This document shows positions 1 through 6,252 of a DNA stretch of 8,883 nt, one piece after another (within the stretch, counting starts at the first letter, position 1; each line of letters opens with the position of its first letter). The translations under genes were made by a program, and so were the position numbers. This DNA comes from an uncultured Clostridia bacterium. GTDB lineage: Bacteria > Bacillota > Clostridia > Christensenellales > CALWSW01. A model generated the notes under the pieces. That model did not search any database and had not been told where the DNA came from. It worked only from the letters and a program-made list of their open reading frames with translations. Location of the stretch: NCBI GenBank assembly GCA_937874755.1, contig CALNBC010000185.1, forward strand, positions 1 through 8,883, in the 5' to 3' direction.

Positions 1-28
1 CCTAGGGCAGGTGGGACGGGAGATTGTC

Positions 29-223
29 TTGATTAGCGTACACAGATTAAACAAAGAAGAATTTCTGGTAAACTGCGACCTTATAGAATTTGTGGAAGAG
101 AAGCCGGACACGGTTATTTCCATGGCCTCCGGCCGCAAACTAGTAGTTTCCGAAACATGCGATGAAATACGAAGGCTGACCATTGAATACCGGCGAGAGA
201 TATTGAGCGCCCAAAATGCCTAA
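29..223 (+). CDS. flbD: FlbD/SwrD family small flagellar motor protein
   Basis: This 64-residue protein matches the FlbD family, which includes SwrD (YlzI) of Bacillus subtilis. SwrD raises flagellar motor power and is needed for swarming. The family pattern is clear: an opening I-x-V-x-RLN, then an LIEF-VEE-PDTVI core, then a short GRKLVV strand and an acidic ET-DEI segment. There is no signal peptide or membrane segment, so it should be cytoplasmic. The frame is open back to the window edge and has a GTG at 11. I prefer the TTG at 29 because GGGAG (18-22) lies 6 bases upstream and because the family normally begins right at this M-I-x-V. It is the first gene visible in the flagellar run and sits directly upstream of motA, which fits a role in stator output. 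The upstream gene, usually flgE in this order, lies outside the window. The family call is secure; the exact start is less so. Confidence 0.88.
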   Translation: MISVHRLNKEEFLVNCDLIEFVEEKPDTVISMASGRKLVVSETCDEIRRLTIEYRREILSAQNA

Positions 224-252
224 AAACCTAAATATCACCGAGGTGAATGCAA

Positions 253-1086
253 TTGGAATTTAGTACGATTTTCGGAATGGGTCTAGGCGCATTTCTGATA
301 ATACTCTCCATTATGATAGCGGGTCAGCTCAGCTATTTCTGGGATGTCGCTTCCGTTTTGATAACGATAGGCGGCACCATTGCCTCGACCATAATCTCCT
401 TTCGCGGCAAGAGCCTTAAGAATATCATACCCGTACTCAAGATGGCGTTCAAAAAATCAGGCTCCAGCGACCTTAACAAGGATATCGACCTCATCATCGA
501 AATCGCCAACGTCGCCCGCCGCGAAGGACTGCTGGCGCTGGAGGAGTATGTCGATAAAATCGAGGACCCGTTTTTGAAAAAGGGCATCAGCCTCATAGTG
601 GACGGTACGGATACCGAGCTTATCAAGAACATACTCGAAACGGAAGTGTACTTTATCCAAACAAGGCATGCCGAAGGGCAGGATCTATTCAACACTATGG
701 CTGCATTCGCACCGGCGTACGGTCTCATTGGAACGCTCATCGGACTCATACTGATGTTGCAAACCCTCGACGACCTCGGCTCCCTCGGAAAGAACATGGC
801 GGTTGCGCTTGTTACCACTTTTTACGGGTCGGTGCTCGCAAACCTTGTATTCACACCCATAGCGAAGAAGCTCAAGGCGCAGAGCGATGCGGAAGTGTTG
901 CAAAAAGAACTTTACATAGAGGGCCTGCTCTCTATCCAGGAGGGTGAAAACCCCCGCATAATACGCGACAAGCTCAATTCCTTCGTGGCGCGCAGGGATC
1001 TTAAGGCTCCCAGCGGAAAACCCGAAGTTATGGAGGTCGACGAAGTTTCCAGCTTTGAGAGAAAAGCCGGCGGCGGCAAAGGATAA
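253..1086 (+). CDS. motA: Flagellar stator protein MotA (sodium-type features)
   Basis: MotA is the inner-membrane subunit that, five copies around two MotB, forms the ion-conducting stator and pushes on FliG. The 277-residue protein has the expected four membrane segments, at about 4-22, 30-49, 150-170 and 181-202. Between the second and third lies a large cytoplasmic domain containing the RREG motif (89-92), where MotA charges contact the rotor. The two conserved prolines are present: P154 in the APAYG motif and P202 in the FTP motif. TM3 reads IGTLIGL and TM4 reads VTTFYG, placing threonines at 161 and 188/189, where sodium-driven PomA has its key threonines. An ATG at 247 abuts the ribosome site GAGGTGA (240-246) and is too close to it. 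The TTG at 253 has a 6-base gap and is my chosen start. The stop codon overlaps the motB ribosome site, which fits translational coupling. Confidence 0.93.
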   Translation: MEFSTIFGMGLGAFLIILSIMIAGQLSYFWDVASVLITIGGTIASTIISFRGKSLKNIIPVLKMAFKKSGSSDLNKDIDLIIEIANVARREGLLALEEYVDKIEDPFLKKGISLIVDGTDTELIKNILETEVYFIQTRHAEGQDLFNTMAAFAPAYGLIGTLIGLILMLQTLDDLGSLGKNMAVALVTTFYGSVLANLVFTPIAKKLKAQSDAEVLQKELYIEGLLSIQEGENPRIIRDKLNSFVARRDLKAPSGKPEVMEVDEVSSFERKAGGGKG

Positions 1087-1098
1087 AGGAGTCTTGGC

Positions 1099-1887
1099 AT
1101 GAGAGACAGAAAACAGCCCGAACCACCCCAGGAGGCTAGTTCACCTGCGTGGATGGCAACTTTGGGCGACCTAATGACCAACTTGCTGACTTTCTTTGTG
1201 TTGCTTTTTGCATTTTCATCTATGGAGCAGAGCAAAGCGGATGAAATTGTATCCGGCCTCAAGGGGATGAGCATTACTGCGATTCCGCCCTTGGATCCAA
1301 ATGCCCCAGACGAGATCGAAGAAGTCCAAGAAGGGAAATTCGTCATAACCAAAACCAATTACGAGGACGAATTCGAGAGCGAGCAGCAATCTAGCGAAGA
1401 TGTCGTACAAATGACAATGATGTTCGACGAGCTATACTACAAGATCAAAGATCATATCGAAGACAAGAATCTCGAAAATCTGCTCAACGTCGAGTATATA
1501 GACTCTTTCACCATTCAGCTGAGAATTTTGGATTCGGCATTCTTCGATTCGGGCAGGGCGACCATTGACAACCAGGCTAAGATTGCCCTCGACGAGGTGT
1601 GCGAGATAATAGTCCAATATGGCGATCTAATTGAAACGATAAGGATAGAGGGCAATGCAGATACCGTACCTATAGGTAAAGCGGGCTATCGTGACAACTG
1701 GGAGCTTTCTATGGACAGAGCGGACAGTGTGCGGCGGTACATACTCAGCGTTTCGGATATAGACCCATCGCTGCTGGTTGCAAGCTATTACGGGGAATAC
1801 AACCCTATTGCCAGCAATGATACAGAAGAGGGCAGGGCGAAAAACAGGCGAGTCGATTTTGTGATAGAAAGTAAGCTGAAGGGATAA
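1099..1887 (+). CDS. motB: Flagellar stator protein MotB (PomB/MotS-like)
   Basis: MotB anchors the stator to peptidoglycan and carries the ion-binding aspartate. This 262-residue protein has a short cytoplasmic head and one membrane segment at about 21-40. The TM segment contains the W-M-A-T-L-G-D-L-M motif, with the essential Asp at residue 24. An acidic periplasmic linker/plug region follows (about 45-130), then an OmpA-like peptidoglycan-binding domain (about 136-258). In that domain NWELSMDRA (200-208) and KNRRVDF (248-254) are well conserved. The usual GHTD is GNAD (185-188), so the Asp is kept while His and Thr are replaced. The WM-T--DLM and FFVLL-FS pattern is closer to sodium-type PomB/MotS than to proton-type MotB. 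AAAGGAG lies 7 bases before the ATG. It is in the same operon as motA, 12 bases downstream. Confidence 0.93.
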   Translation: MRDRKQPEPPQEASSPAWMATLGDLMTNLLTFFVLLFAFSSMEQSKADEIVSGLKGMSITAIPPLDPNAPDEIEEVQEGKFVITKTNYEDEFESEQQSSEDVVQMTMMFDELYYKIKDHIEDKNLENLLNVEYIDSFTIQLRILDSAFFDSGRATIDNQAKIALDEVCEIIVQYGDLIETIRIEGNADTVPIGKAGYRDNWELSMDRADSVRRYILSVSDIDPSLLVASYYGEYNPIASNDTEEGRAKNRRVDFVIESKLKG

Positions 1888-1894
1888 CCAGAGC

Positions 1895-2311
1895 GTGACA
1901 GATATGAAAAAAAAGACTATTATAGTAATTGCAGTGTTATTGGTTGCAGCAGCCGGGGTGTACTTCTTCATGCTGGATAAGCCCTTGCCCGAAAAAACAT
2001 ACAGCACTTATTCACCGGGCGATTATTTTGTTACCAACATAAAGGACAGCAAGGCTCTCATCAAGACCACAATAGTGCTGGAGCTTCACGCCTATGAGGA
2101 AGATATAGAAAGCATCACCCAATACCTTACTGAAAATAACCACATTCTCAGGGATATCATAGTTTTCACCCTGCGCTCAAAAACAGAGGAAGAACTAAGA
2201 TCAGAAAATATAGACCTAACACTCCGCGAGGAAATAGTCAATAGCATAAGTGAGAAAATGGAAATAAATTATATATCTGCCGTGTATTTTAACGATTATG
2301 TAGTAAATTGA
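1895..2311 (+). CDS. fliL: Flagellar basal body-associated protein FliL
   Basis: FliL is a single-pass inner-membrane protein that surrounds or supports the stator and affects torque and stator stability. The 138-residue product has a lysine-rich start (KKK), one hydrophobic segment at about 8-26, a short linker, and a C-terminal domain with an alternating strand pattern (YFVTNIKD..., TTIVLELHA) followed by helices. This is the usual FliL layout, and the length is normal for the family. Overall conservation is low, as is typical for FliL, so position between motB and fliM is important evidence. The GTG at 1895 lies 10 bases after AAGGGA (1879-1884). The ATG at 1904 is three codons later and has no better ribosome site, so GTG is preferred with moderate certainty. 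Only 7 bases separate it from motB. Confidence 0.88.
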   Translation: MTDMKKKTIIVIAVLLVAAAGVYFFMLDKPLPEKTYSTYSPGDYFVTNIKDSKALIKTTIVLELHAYEEDIESITQYLTENNHILRDIIVFTLRSKTEEELRSENIDLTLREEIVNSISEKMEINYISAVYFNDYVVN

Positions 2312-2333
2312 GCACACGACCGTCAGGAAAAAC

Positions 2334-3341
2334 ATGTCAAACGTATTGTCTCAAAGTGAAATAGATGAATTGCTGAGCGCGCTTGCGTCCGGTAAGGACG
2401 CTCCTTCCCCAGAATCTGCCGAAGACGACAAAAAAGCCATCAGGCTATACGACTTCCGAGCGGCGAACAGGTTCTCGAAGGAACAGATGCGCACTCTTCA
2501 TTTTATATACGACAATTTCGCCAATCTGCTCTCGACTTATCTTTCGGGAACCTTGCGCGCTGTATGCGAGGTCGAAGTCTTTTCCATCGAAGAACAGACT
2601 TTTGCGGAATTCGCCAACTCGATGCCCACACCGGCGCTGGTATCGGTGATTAGAATGTCACCCCTGAAGGGCTCGATACTCTTAGAGATAACCCCCGTTA
2701 TCGCCTACGAGATTATCTCCCGCCTGCTCGGCGGTTCTGGGCAGCAAACCGAAAATACAGACAAGGCGTTCACCGAAATAGATCTCTCCATAATGGAGTG
2801 CGTAATTAGGCGGATGCTCGCACTGATGGATGAATCCTGGGAGAAGATAATCAAGGTCAACTCAGCGCTGGAAAGAACGGAAACAAGCTCCCAGTACGTT
2901 CAGATAGTATCAGCAAATGAGCCCATCGCGATTGTCACGCTTAACGTCAAGATTGGCGATGTCAGCGATATTATCAACCTCTGCATACCCCATGTCACAG
3001 TGCAGCCCATAGCAAAAAAGCTGGTCATGAAGACATTGTATTCAGACTCGCGCCCGGATAAAGCAAAAGATGATCACAGCGGCTTTGAGGAACAGATTGC
3101 AGGTGTAAAGCTCAATTTGCACGCGGTCTTCAACACCACGACTGCAAAATTGATGGATATCCTCAACCTGAATGTGGGCGATGTAATCCAGCTTGAACAC
3201 AACATAAGCAAACCTGTAACCGTGCAGGTTGAGCATCTTTCGAAGTTTAAAGGGGTTGTGGGTACCCAGAATTCCAACTACGCGGTGCGCATAACGGAGA
3301 TTCTGAAGGAGAGTGACAGAGATGAATACCGTGACATCTGA
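2334..3341 (+). CDS. fliM: Flagellar motor switch protein FliM
   Basis: FliM forms the middle of the cytoplasmic C-ring and binds CheY-P, FliG and FliN/FliY. The 335-residue protein has all three family parts. The N-terminal CheY-P docking motif is LSQSEIDELL (5-14). The CheC-like middle domain (about 40-230) contains the GGSG loop (133-136), corresponding to the GGXG loop that contacts FliG. The C-terminal FliMN/SpoA domain spans about 255-325. A charged, flexible linker (about 18-34) joins the docking peptide to the core, as expected. The length is normal and no key part is missing. AGGA (2325-2328) lies 5 bases before the ATG. The 3' end overlaps fliY, so the two switch subunits are probably made by coupled translation. 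Confidence 0.96.
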   Translation: MSNVLSQSEIDELLSALASGKDAPSPESAEDDKKAIRLYDFRAANRFSKEQMRTLHFIYDNFANLLSTYLSGTLRAVCEVEVFSIEEQTFAEFANSMPTPALVSVIRMSPLKGSILLEITPVIAYEIISRLLGGSGQQTENTDKAFTEIDLSIMECVIRRMLALMDESWEKIIKVNSALERTETSSQYVQIVSANEPIAIVTLNVKIGDVSDIINLCIPHVTVQPIAKKLVMKTLYSDSRPDKAKDDHSGFEEQIAGVKLNLHAVFNTTTAKLMDILNLNVGDVIQLEHNISKPVTVQVEHLSKFKGVVGTQNSNYAVRITEILKESDRDEYRDI

Positions 3342-4416
3342 TACCGGAGCCGATATGGAGAATACGCTTATGAACAACAATCCCGTTACTTTAACTGATG
3401 ACGAAAAGGACACCCTTGGCGAAATCGGCAATATATGCATGGGCACGAGCGCTACCACATTCTCCACTCTGCTCGGAAAAAGAGTAGTGATCACCACGCC
3501 GAACGTTACGATATCCAATGGCAACGAATACCTCAGGGAATTTGAAAAGCCCGTCGTTGTGACCCGAGTGAATTACACACAAGGACTGGACGGACTGAAC
3601 ATTTTCCTGCTCAAAAAAGAGGATGCTCTTCTGATAACAAACCTGCTCATGGGCGGTGATCAATCGGAAGAAGAACTCGCAGAAATGTACCTCAGCGCTA
3701 TAAGCGAGGTCATGAACCAGATGGTGGGCGCTTCCTCCACCGCGCTGGCAAACTTACTGAATGTGCACGTCAATATTTCGCCTCCCATCACCACCGAATT
3801 CTCACGCGACGATCAGGATAGTGAGGCCGTTTTCCCAGACGAGATGTTCGTTCGCATAAGCTTTAGGATGGAGATAGAGGACTTCTTAGAAAGCAGCATT
3901 ATGCAGTTCATGCCCGTAAGATTCGCAAAGAAGCTTGCGGAATCATTGCTTAGCGGGAACAACCCGGAGCCAAAGACCGTAGTTAAACCCGTAATAATGC
4001 CGGAAAAGAAAGCTGAGTCTGCACCCAAAAGTTCTAGCGTTCAACCCCCCAGTTATCAGGCTGTGCCCGAACCCGAAGAAAACCAGAAGAAGCCCGTCAA
4101 GATAAGCACCGCAAGGTTTCAATCCTTCGATGATGAAACGGAAAAAAAAGAGACAAGAGCCTCCCAGCATAACATGGATTTGATTATAGACGTTCCGCTG
4201 AATGTCACGGTGGTGTTGGGAAGGGCAAAAAAGAGCATCAGAGAAGTGCTGGATTTGAACCTCGGCTCCGTAATAGTGCTAGATAGGCTGGCGGGTGAAA
4301 TGGTCGACGTTATGGTAAACGGCAAGATGTTTGCCCGGGGCGAAGTCGTAGTAATAGATGACAACTACGGCGTGCGCATCACCGAGGTCATGACCGCAAA
4401 TAACGGGAGAATTTAG
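3322..4416 (+). CDS. fliY: Flagellar motor switch phosphatase FliY (CheC-FliN fusion)
   Basis: FliY is the Gram-positive switch protein that combines a CheC-type CheY-P phosphatase with a FliN C-ring domain. In 364 residues it shows two intact CheC active sites of the D/S-x3-E-x2-N-x22-P form: D30-E34-N37-P60 and S125-E129-N132-P155. A Pro/Lys/Glu-rich linker follows (about 212-282), then a FliN/SpoA domain (about 284-358) with NMDLIIDVPL and the GEVVVIDDNYGVRITE region typical of the family. The N-terminal tail (1-22) is Thr/Asn/Asp-rich and lacks the EIDALL-like CheY-docking motif seen in B. subtilis FliY. The ATG at 3322 is preferred: AAGGAG (3306-3311) is 10 bases away, but only one base from the alternative GTG at 3313. 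It overlaps fliM by 20 bases and is the last flagellar gene before the terminator. Confidence 0.94.
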   Translation: MNTVTSDTGADMENTLMNNNPVTLTDDEKDTLGEIGNICMGTSATTFSTLLGKRVVITTPNVTISNGNEYLREFEKPVVVTRVNYTQGLDGLNIFLLKKEDALLITNLLMGGDQSEEELAEMYLSAISEVMNQMVGASSTALANLLNVHVNISPPITTEFSRDDQDSEAVFPDEMFVRISFRMEIEDFLESSIMQFMPVRFAKKLAESLLSGNNPEPKTVVKPVIMPEKKAESAPKSSSVQPPSYQAVPEPEENQKKPVKISTARFQSFDDETEKKETRASQHNMDLIIDVPLNVTVVLGRAKKSIREVLDLNLGSVIVLDRLAGEMVDVMVNGKMFARGEVVVIDDNYGVRITEVMTANNGRI

Positions 4417-4464
4417 CCGACTGCTCGTTCAGGCAAAAGGTTGATTGAATTCCATATAAAAGCG

Positions 4465-4493
4465 AATACCCCGGCTTTTCTTGCCGGGGTATT
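4465..4493. terminator. Hairpin terminator between convergent operons
   Basis: A perfect 11-bp stem (AATACCCCGGC / GCCGGGGTATT) with a 7-base loop, TTTTCTT, lies between the fliY stop (4416) and the aldolase stop (4507, - strand). Read on the - strand the stem is followed by CGCTTTTATAT, a modest U-tract, so it should end the sugar operon. Read on the + strand no T-run follows the stem, so termination of flagellar transcripts there may be weaker or assisted. It is placed as expected for a shared, bidirectional terminator. Confidence 0.85.
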
Positions 4494-4506
4494 GACTTAG
4501 TTAGAA

Positions 4507-5160
4507 TTACTTGGGCTGCACCTGACCGTAAGTCTTGAAGCGGACCATCATGTTTTCCATCTCTTCCCTGGAAAGTATATTGGCGCGACCAGCAGCCATC
4601 GCAAGGTAATATTGCTCGCAGCACTCTTCCATCTGACTTGCCAGATTGAATGCGTTGGCCAAGTCCATCGAACCGGCGACCAAGCCGTGATTTGCAAGCA
4701 GTACGCAATAGCGGTCTTTCATGTATTCGAAGGCATTCTCCGCAAGCTCCAAAGTGCCAAAGGAGGCATAGGGCGCGCAGCGGACATCCGGCCCGGCAAG
4801 GGCGATGAGGTAGTTCGATGCTGGTAGCCCCCAGCCCATGGTGGCAAGGGTGGTGGCATAGGTGGAGTGGGTGTGCACTATGGCGTCAATATCGTTGCGC
4901 TTCTGGTAAAAAATCCTATGCAACTCGTGCTCGCTGGAAGGCTTTTTGGTACCCTCCACCTTGTTGCCGGTGGCGATTTCCAGCACGACGACGTCCTCGG
5001 ACTCTGTTTCGAAGTAATCTAGACCGGAAGGGCTGATGGCGAAATATCCGAGTTTGCGGTTGGCGACGCTTATGTTGCCGCCGGTGCCCTTTACGAGTCC
5101 TGTGGAGCTCAACTTTTTCCCGTATGCTACGATGAGCTCGCGCTCTTTTTGCATTAACAT
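4507..5160 (-). CDS. Class II aldolase, L-fuculose-1-phosphate aldolase type
   Basis: This is a zinc-dependent class II aldolase expected to cleave a ketose 1-phosphate into dihydroxyacetone phosphate and an aldehyde in the cytoplasm. The 217-residue length is close to E. coli FucA (215). Residues matching FucA catalytic positions are all visible: E77 in PSSE (FucA E73), zinc ligands H96 and H98 in VHTHS and H158 in ANHG, Y117 (FucA Y113), and Y211 in the C-terminal FKTYG motif (FucA Y209). GTGGNISV and CAPYASFGT are also family signatures. The full set argues for a true aldolase rather than an epimerase or decarboxylase of the same fold, but the sugar is not shown. The ATG at 5160 has AGGAGG 7 bases upstream; a TTG at 5166 is too close to it. 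It is the last gene of the operon, 22 bases after the dehydrogenase. Confidence 0.9.
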   Translation of the reverse strand: MLMQKERELIVAYGKKLSSTGLVKGTGGNISVANRKLGYFAISPSGLDYFETESEDVVVLEIATGNKVEGTKKPSSEHELHRIFYQKRNDIDAIVHTHSTYATTLATMGWGLPASNYLIALAGPDVRCAPYASFGTLELAENAFEYMKDRYCVLLANHGLVAGSMDLANAFNLASQMEECCEQYYLAMAAGRANILSREEMENMMVRFKTYGQVQPK

Positions 5161-5182
5161 TGGCAATCCTCCTATTTACTGC

Positions 5183-6223
5183 TTAGTACCTATAGGTGTA
5201 GAGCATAGGCTCGCCCTTGAAGTAGCGGGCAATGTCCGAAAGCAGCATTATTGTGTGGTTGGTTACGGCATCTTTGGTAGCGCCGCCGATATGGGGCGTC
5301 ATTGCGACGCGGTCGGCAAGGTCGTGCAGGAAGGGGTGGTCTGCAGGCAGGGGTTCTTTTTCAAAAACGTCCAGACCGGCGCCTGCGATACGGTTCTCGC
5401 GCAGTGCGGCAATCAGGGCAGATTCGTCGACAACTGCGGCTCTCGATGTATTGATGAAATACGCGGTGGGTTTCATCAGCGCAATTTTCTCCGCGTTAAT
5501 CATTCCCGTTGTGGAGGGTGTGACTTTAGTATGGCAGGTCACAAAGTCCGATTCGCGCATCAGCGTATCGAGGTCAACTTTCAGCCGTCCGGGACGATTT
5601 ACGTCCACTTCGCTAGCGTATGGGTCGTAAATGAGTATGTTCATCCCAAAAGCCATGGCAATCTCGCATACCCTGCGGCCTATAGAGCCGTAACCTACTA
5701 TGCCCAGTGTCTTGTTCTTCAGGTCGCAGCCCTTGAATACGGTGTAGGGGTCTTCGGGGCTGAAACCCCACATAACGTCTGCGCGAAGACCTTCCTTGAC
5801 CTGCTTTTTGTCGGCGCCTGCCGGCCCAAGGTATTCGCCGTTGTGCATGGCGCGGTACGCCGCATGGACGTTCCTGGCGCAGCAAAGCATGAGGCAGATG
5901 GTCATTTCTGTGGCAGAGTCGGAGTTTCTGCCGGGAGTGTAGATTACGGGGATACCTCTGGACTTTGCATGGGCAACGTCTATGTTGACGGGGGTAGCGC
6001 GGGTGCAGGCGACCAGCTTAAGGTCGGGGGCTGCATCCATAACTTTTGCGGTGACGTCGTCGTAGGACACGATTATGATGTCAACGCCCCTAGCAAGCTC
6101 TAGCATTTCTACGTCGGACAGCTTTTCGCCGCCCAAGGCGATGCCTGCCATGCGGACTTCGCCCAAAGCCTGGATCTGATCGGTCATCTTTTCGTCGTAT
6201 TCGGCGGTAAATAGGATTTTCAT
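5183..6223 (-). CDS. D-isomer-specific 2-hydroxyacid dehydrogenase (NAD-dependent)
   Basis: This 346-residue protein belongs to the SerA/hydroxypyruvate reductase family, which interconverts 2-hydroxy and 2-keto acids with NAD(H). The nucleotide-binding motif GYGSIG is at 177-182, and D200 at the end of the next strand points to NAD rather than NADP. The catalytic triad is present: R261 in NTSRAAVVDE, E290 in DVF-KEP, and H311 in TPHIGGAT. It lacks the C-terminal ACT domain of long SerA forms. An extra segment at about 130-165 lies between the substrate and nucleotide domains. The ATG at 6223 begins the usual MKILF strand; AAGGAG (6242-6237) is 13 bases upstream, rather far. The frame stays open to a further start at 6292 inside the kinase gene, but those residues do not look like family sequence. 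It lies between kinase and aldolase, so a role in the same pathway is inferred. A SerA role in serine synthesis is possible but less likely here. Confidence 0.9.
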   Translation of the reverse strand: MKILFTAEYDEKMTDQIQALGEVRMAGIALGGEKLSDVEMLELARGVDIIIVSYDDVTAKVMDAAPDLKLVACTRATPVNIDVAHAKSRGIPVIYTPGRNSDSATEMTICLMLCCARNVHAAYRAMHNGEYLGPAGADKKQVKEGLRADVMWGFSPEDPYTVFKGCDLKNKTLGIVGYGSIGRRVCEIAMAFGMNILIYDPYASEVDVNRPGRLKVDLDTLMRESDFVTCHTKVTPSTTGMINAEKIALMKPTAYFINTSRAAVVDESALIAALRENRIAGAGLDVFEKEPLPADHPFLHDLADRVAMTPHIGGATKDAVTNHTIMLLSDIARYFKGEPMLYTYRY

Positions 6224-6252
6224 TTTATCTGTAATGCTCCTTGGGATAAAGG

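Noticed and set aside
1..36. Possible 3' end of an upstream gene such as flgE in another frame
   Set aside because: Frame 1 ends at TAG 34-36 and frame 3 has TAG at 3-5, but too few codons are visible to identify a product.
333..818. Long - strand open frame inside motA (161 codons)
   Set aside because: It lies wholly antisense to a well-conserved motA, has no ribosome site I could see, and its translation resembles no family. It is a shadow frame.
5036..6103. Long + strand open frame (355 codons) antisense to the aldolase and dehydrogenase genes
   Set aside because: The - strand genes carry complete catalytic motifs, while this frame yields Cys/Gly/His-rich sequence with no domain pattern. 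It is a by-product of codon bias on the other strand.
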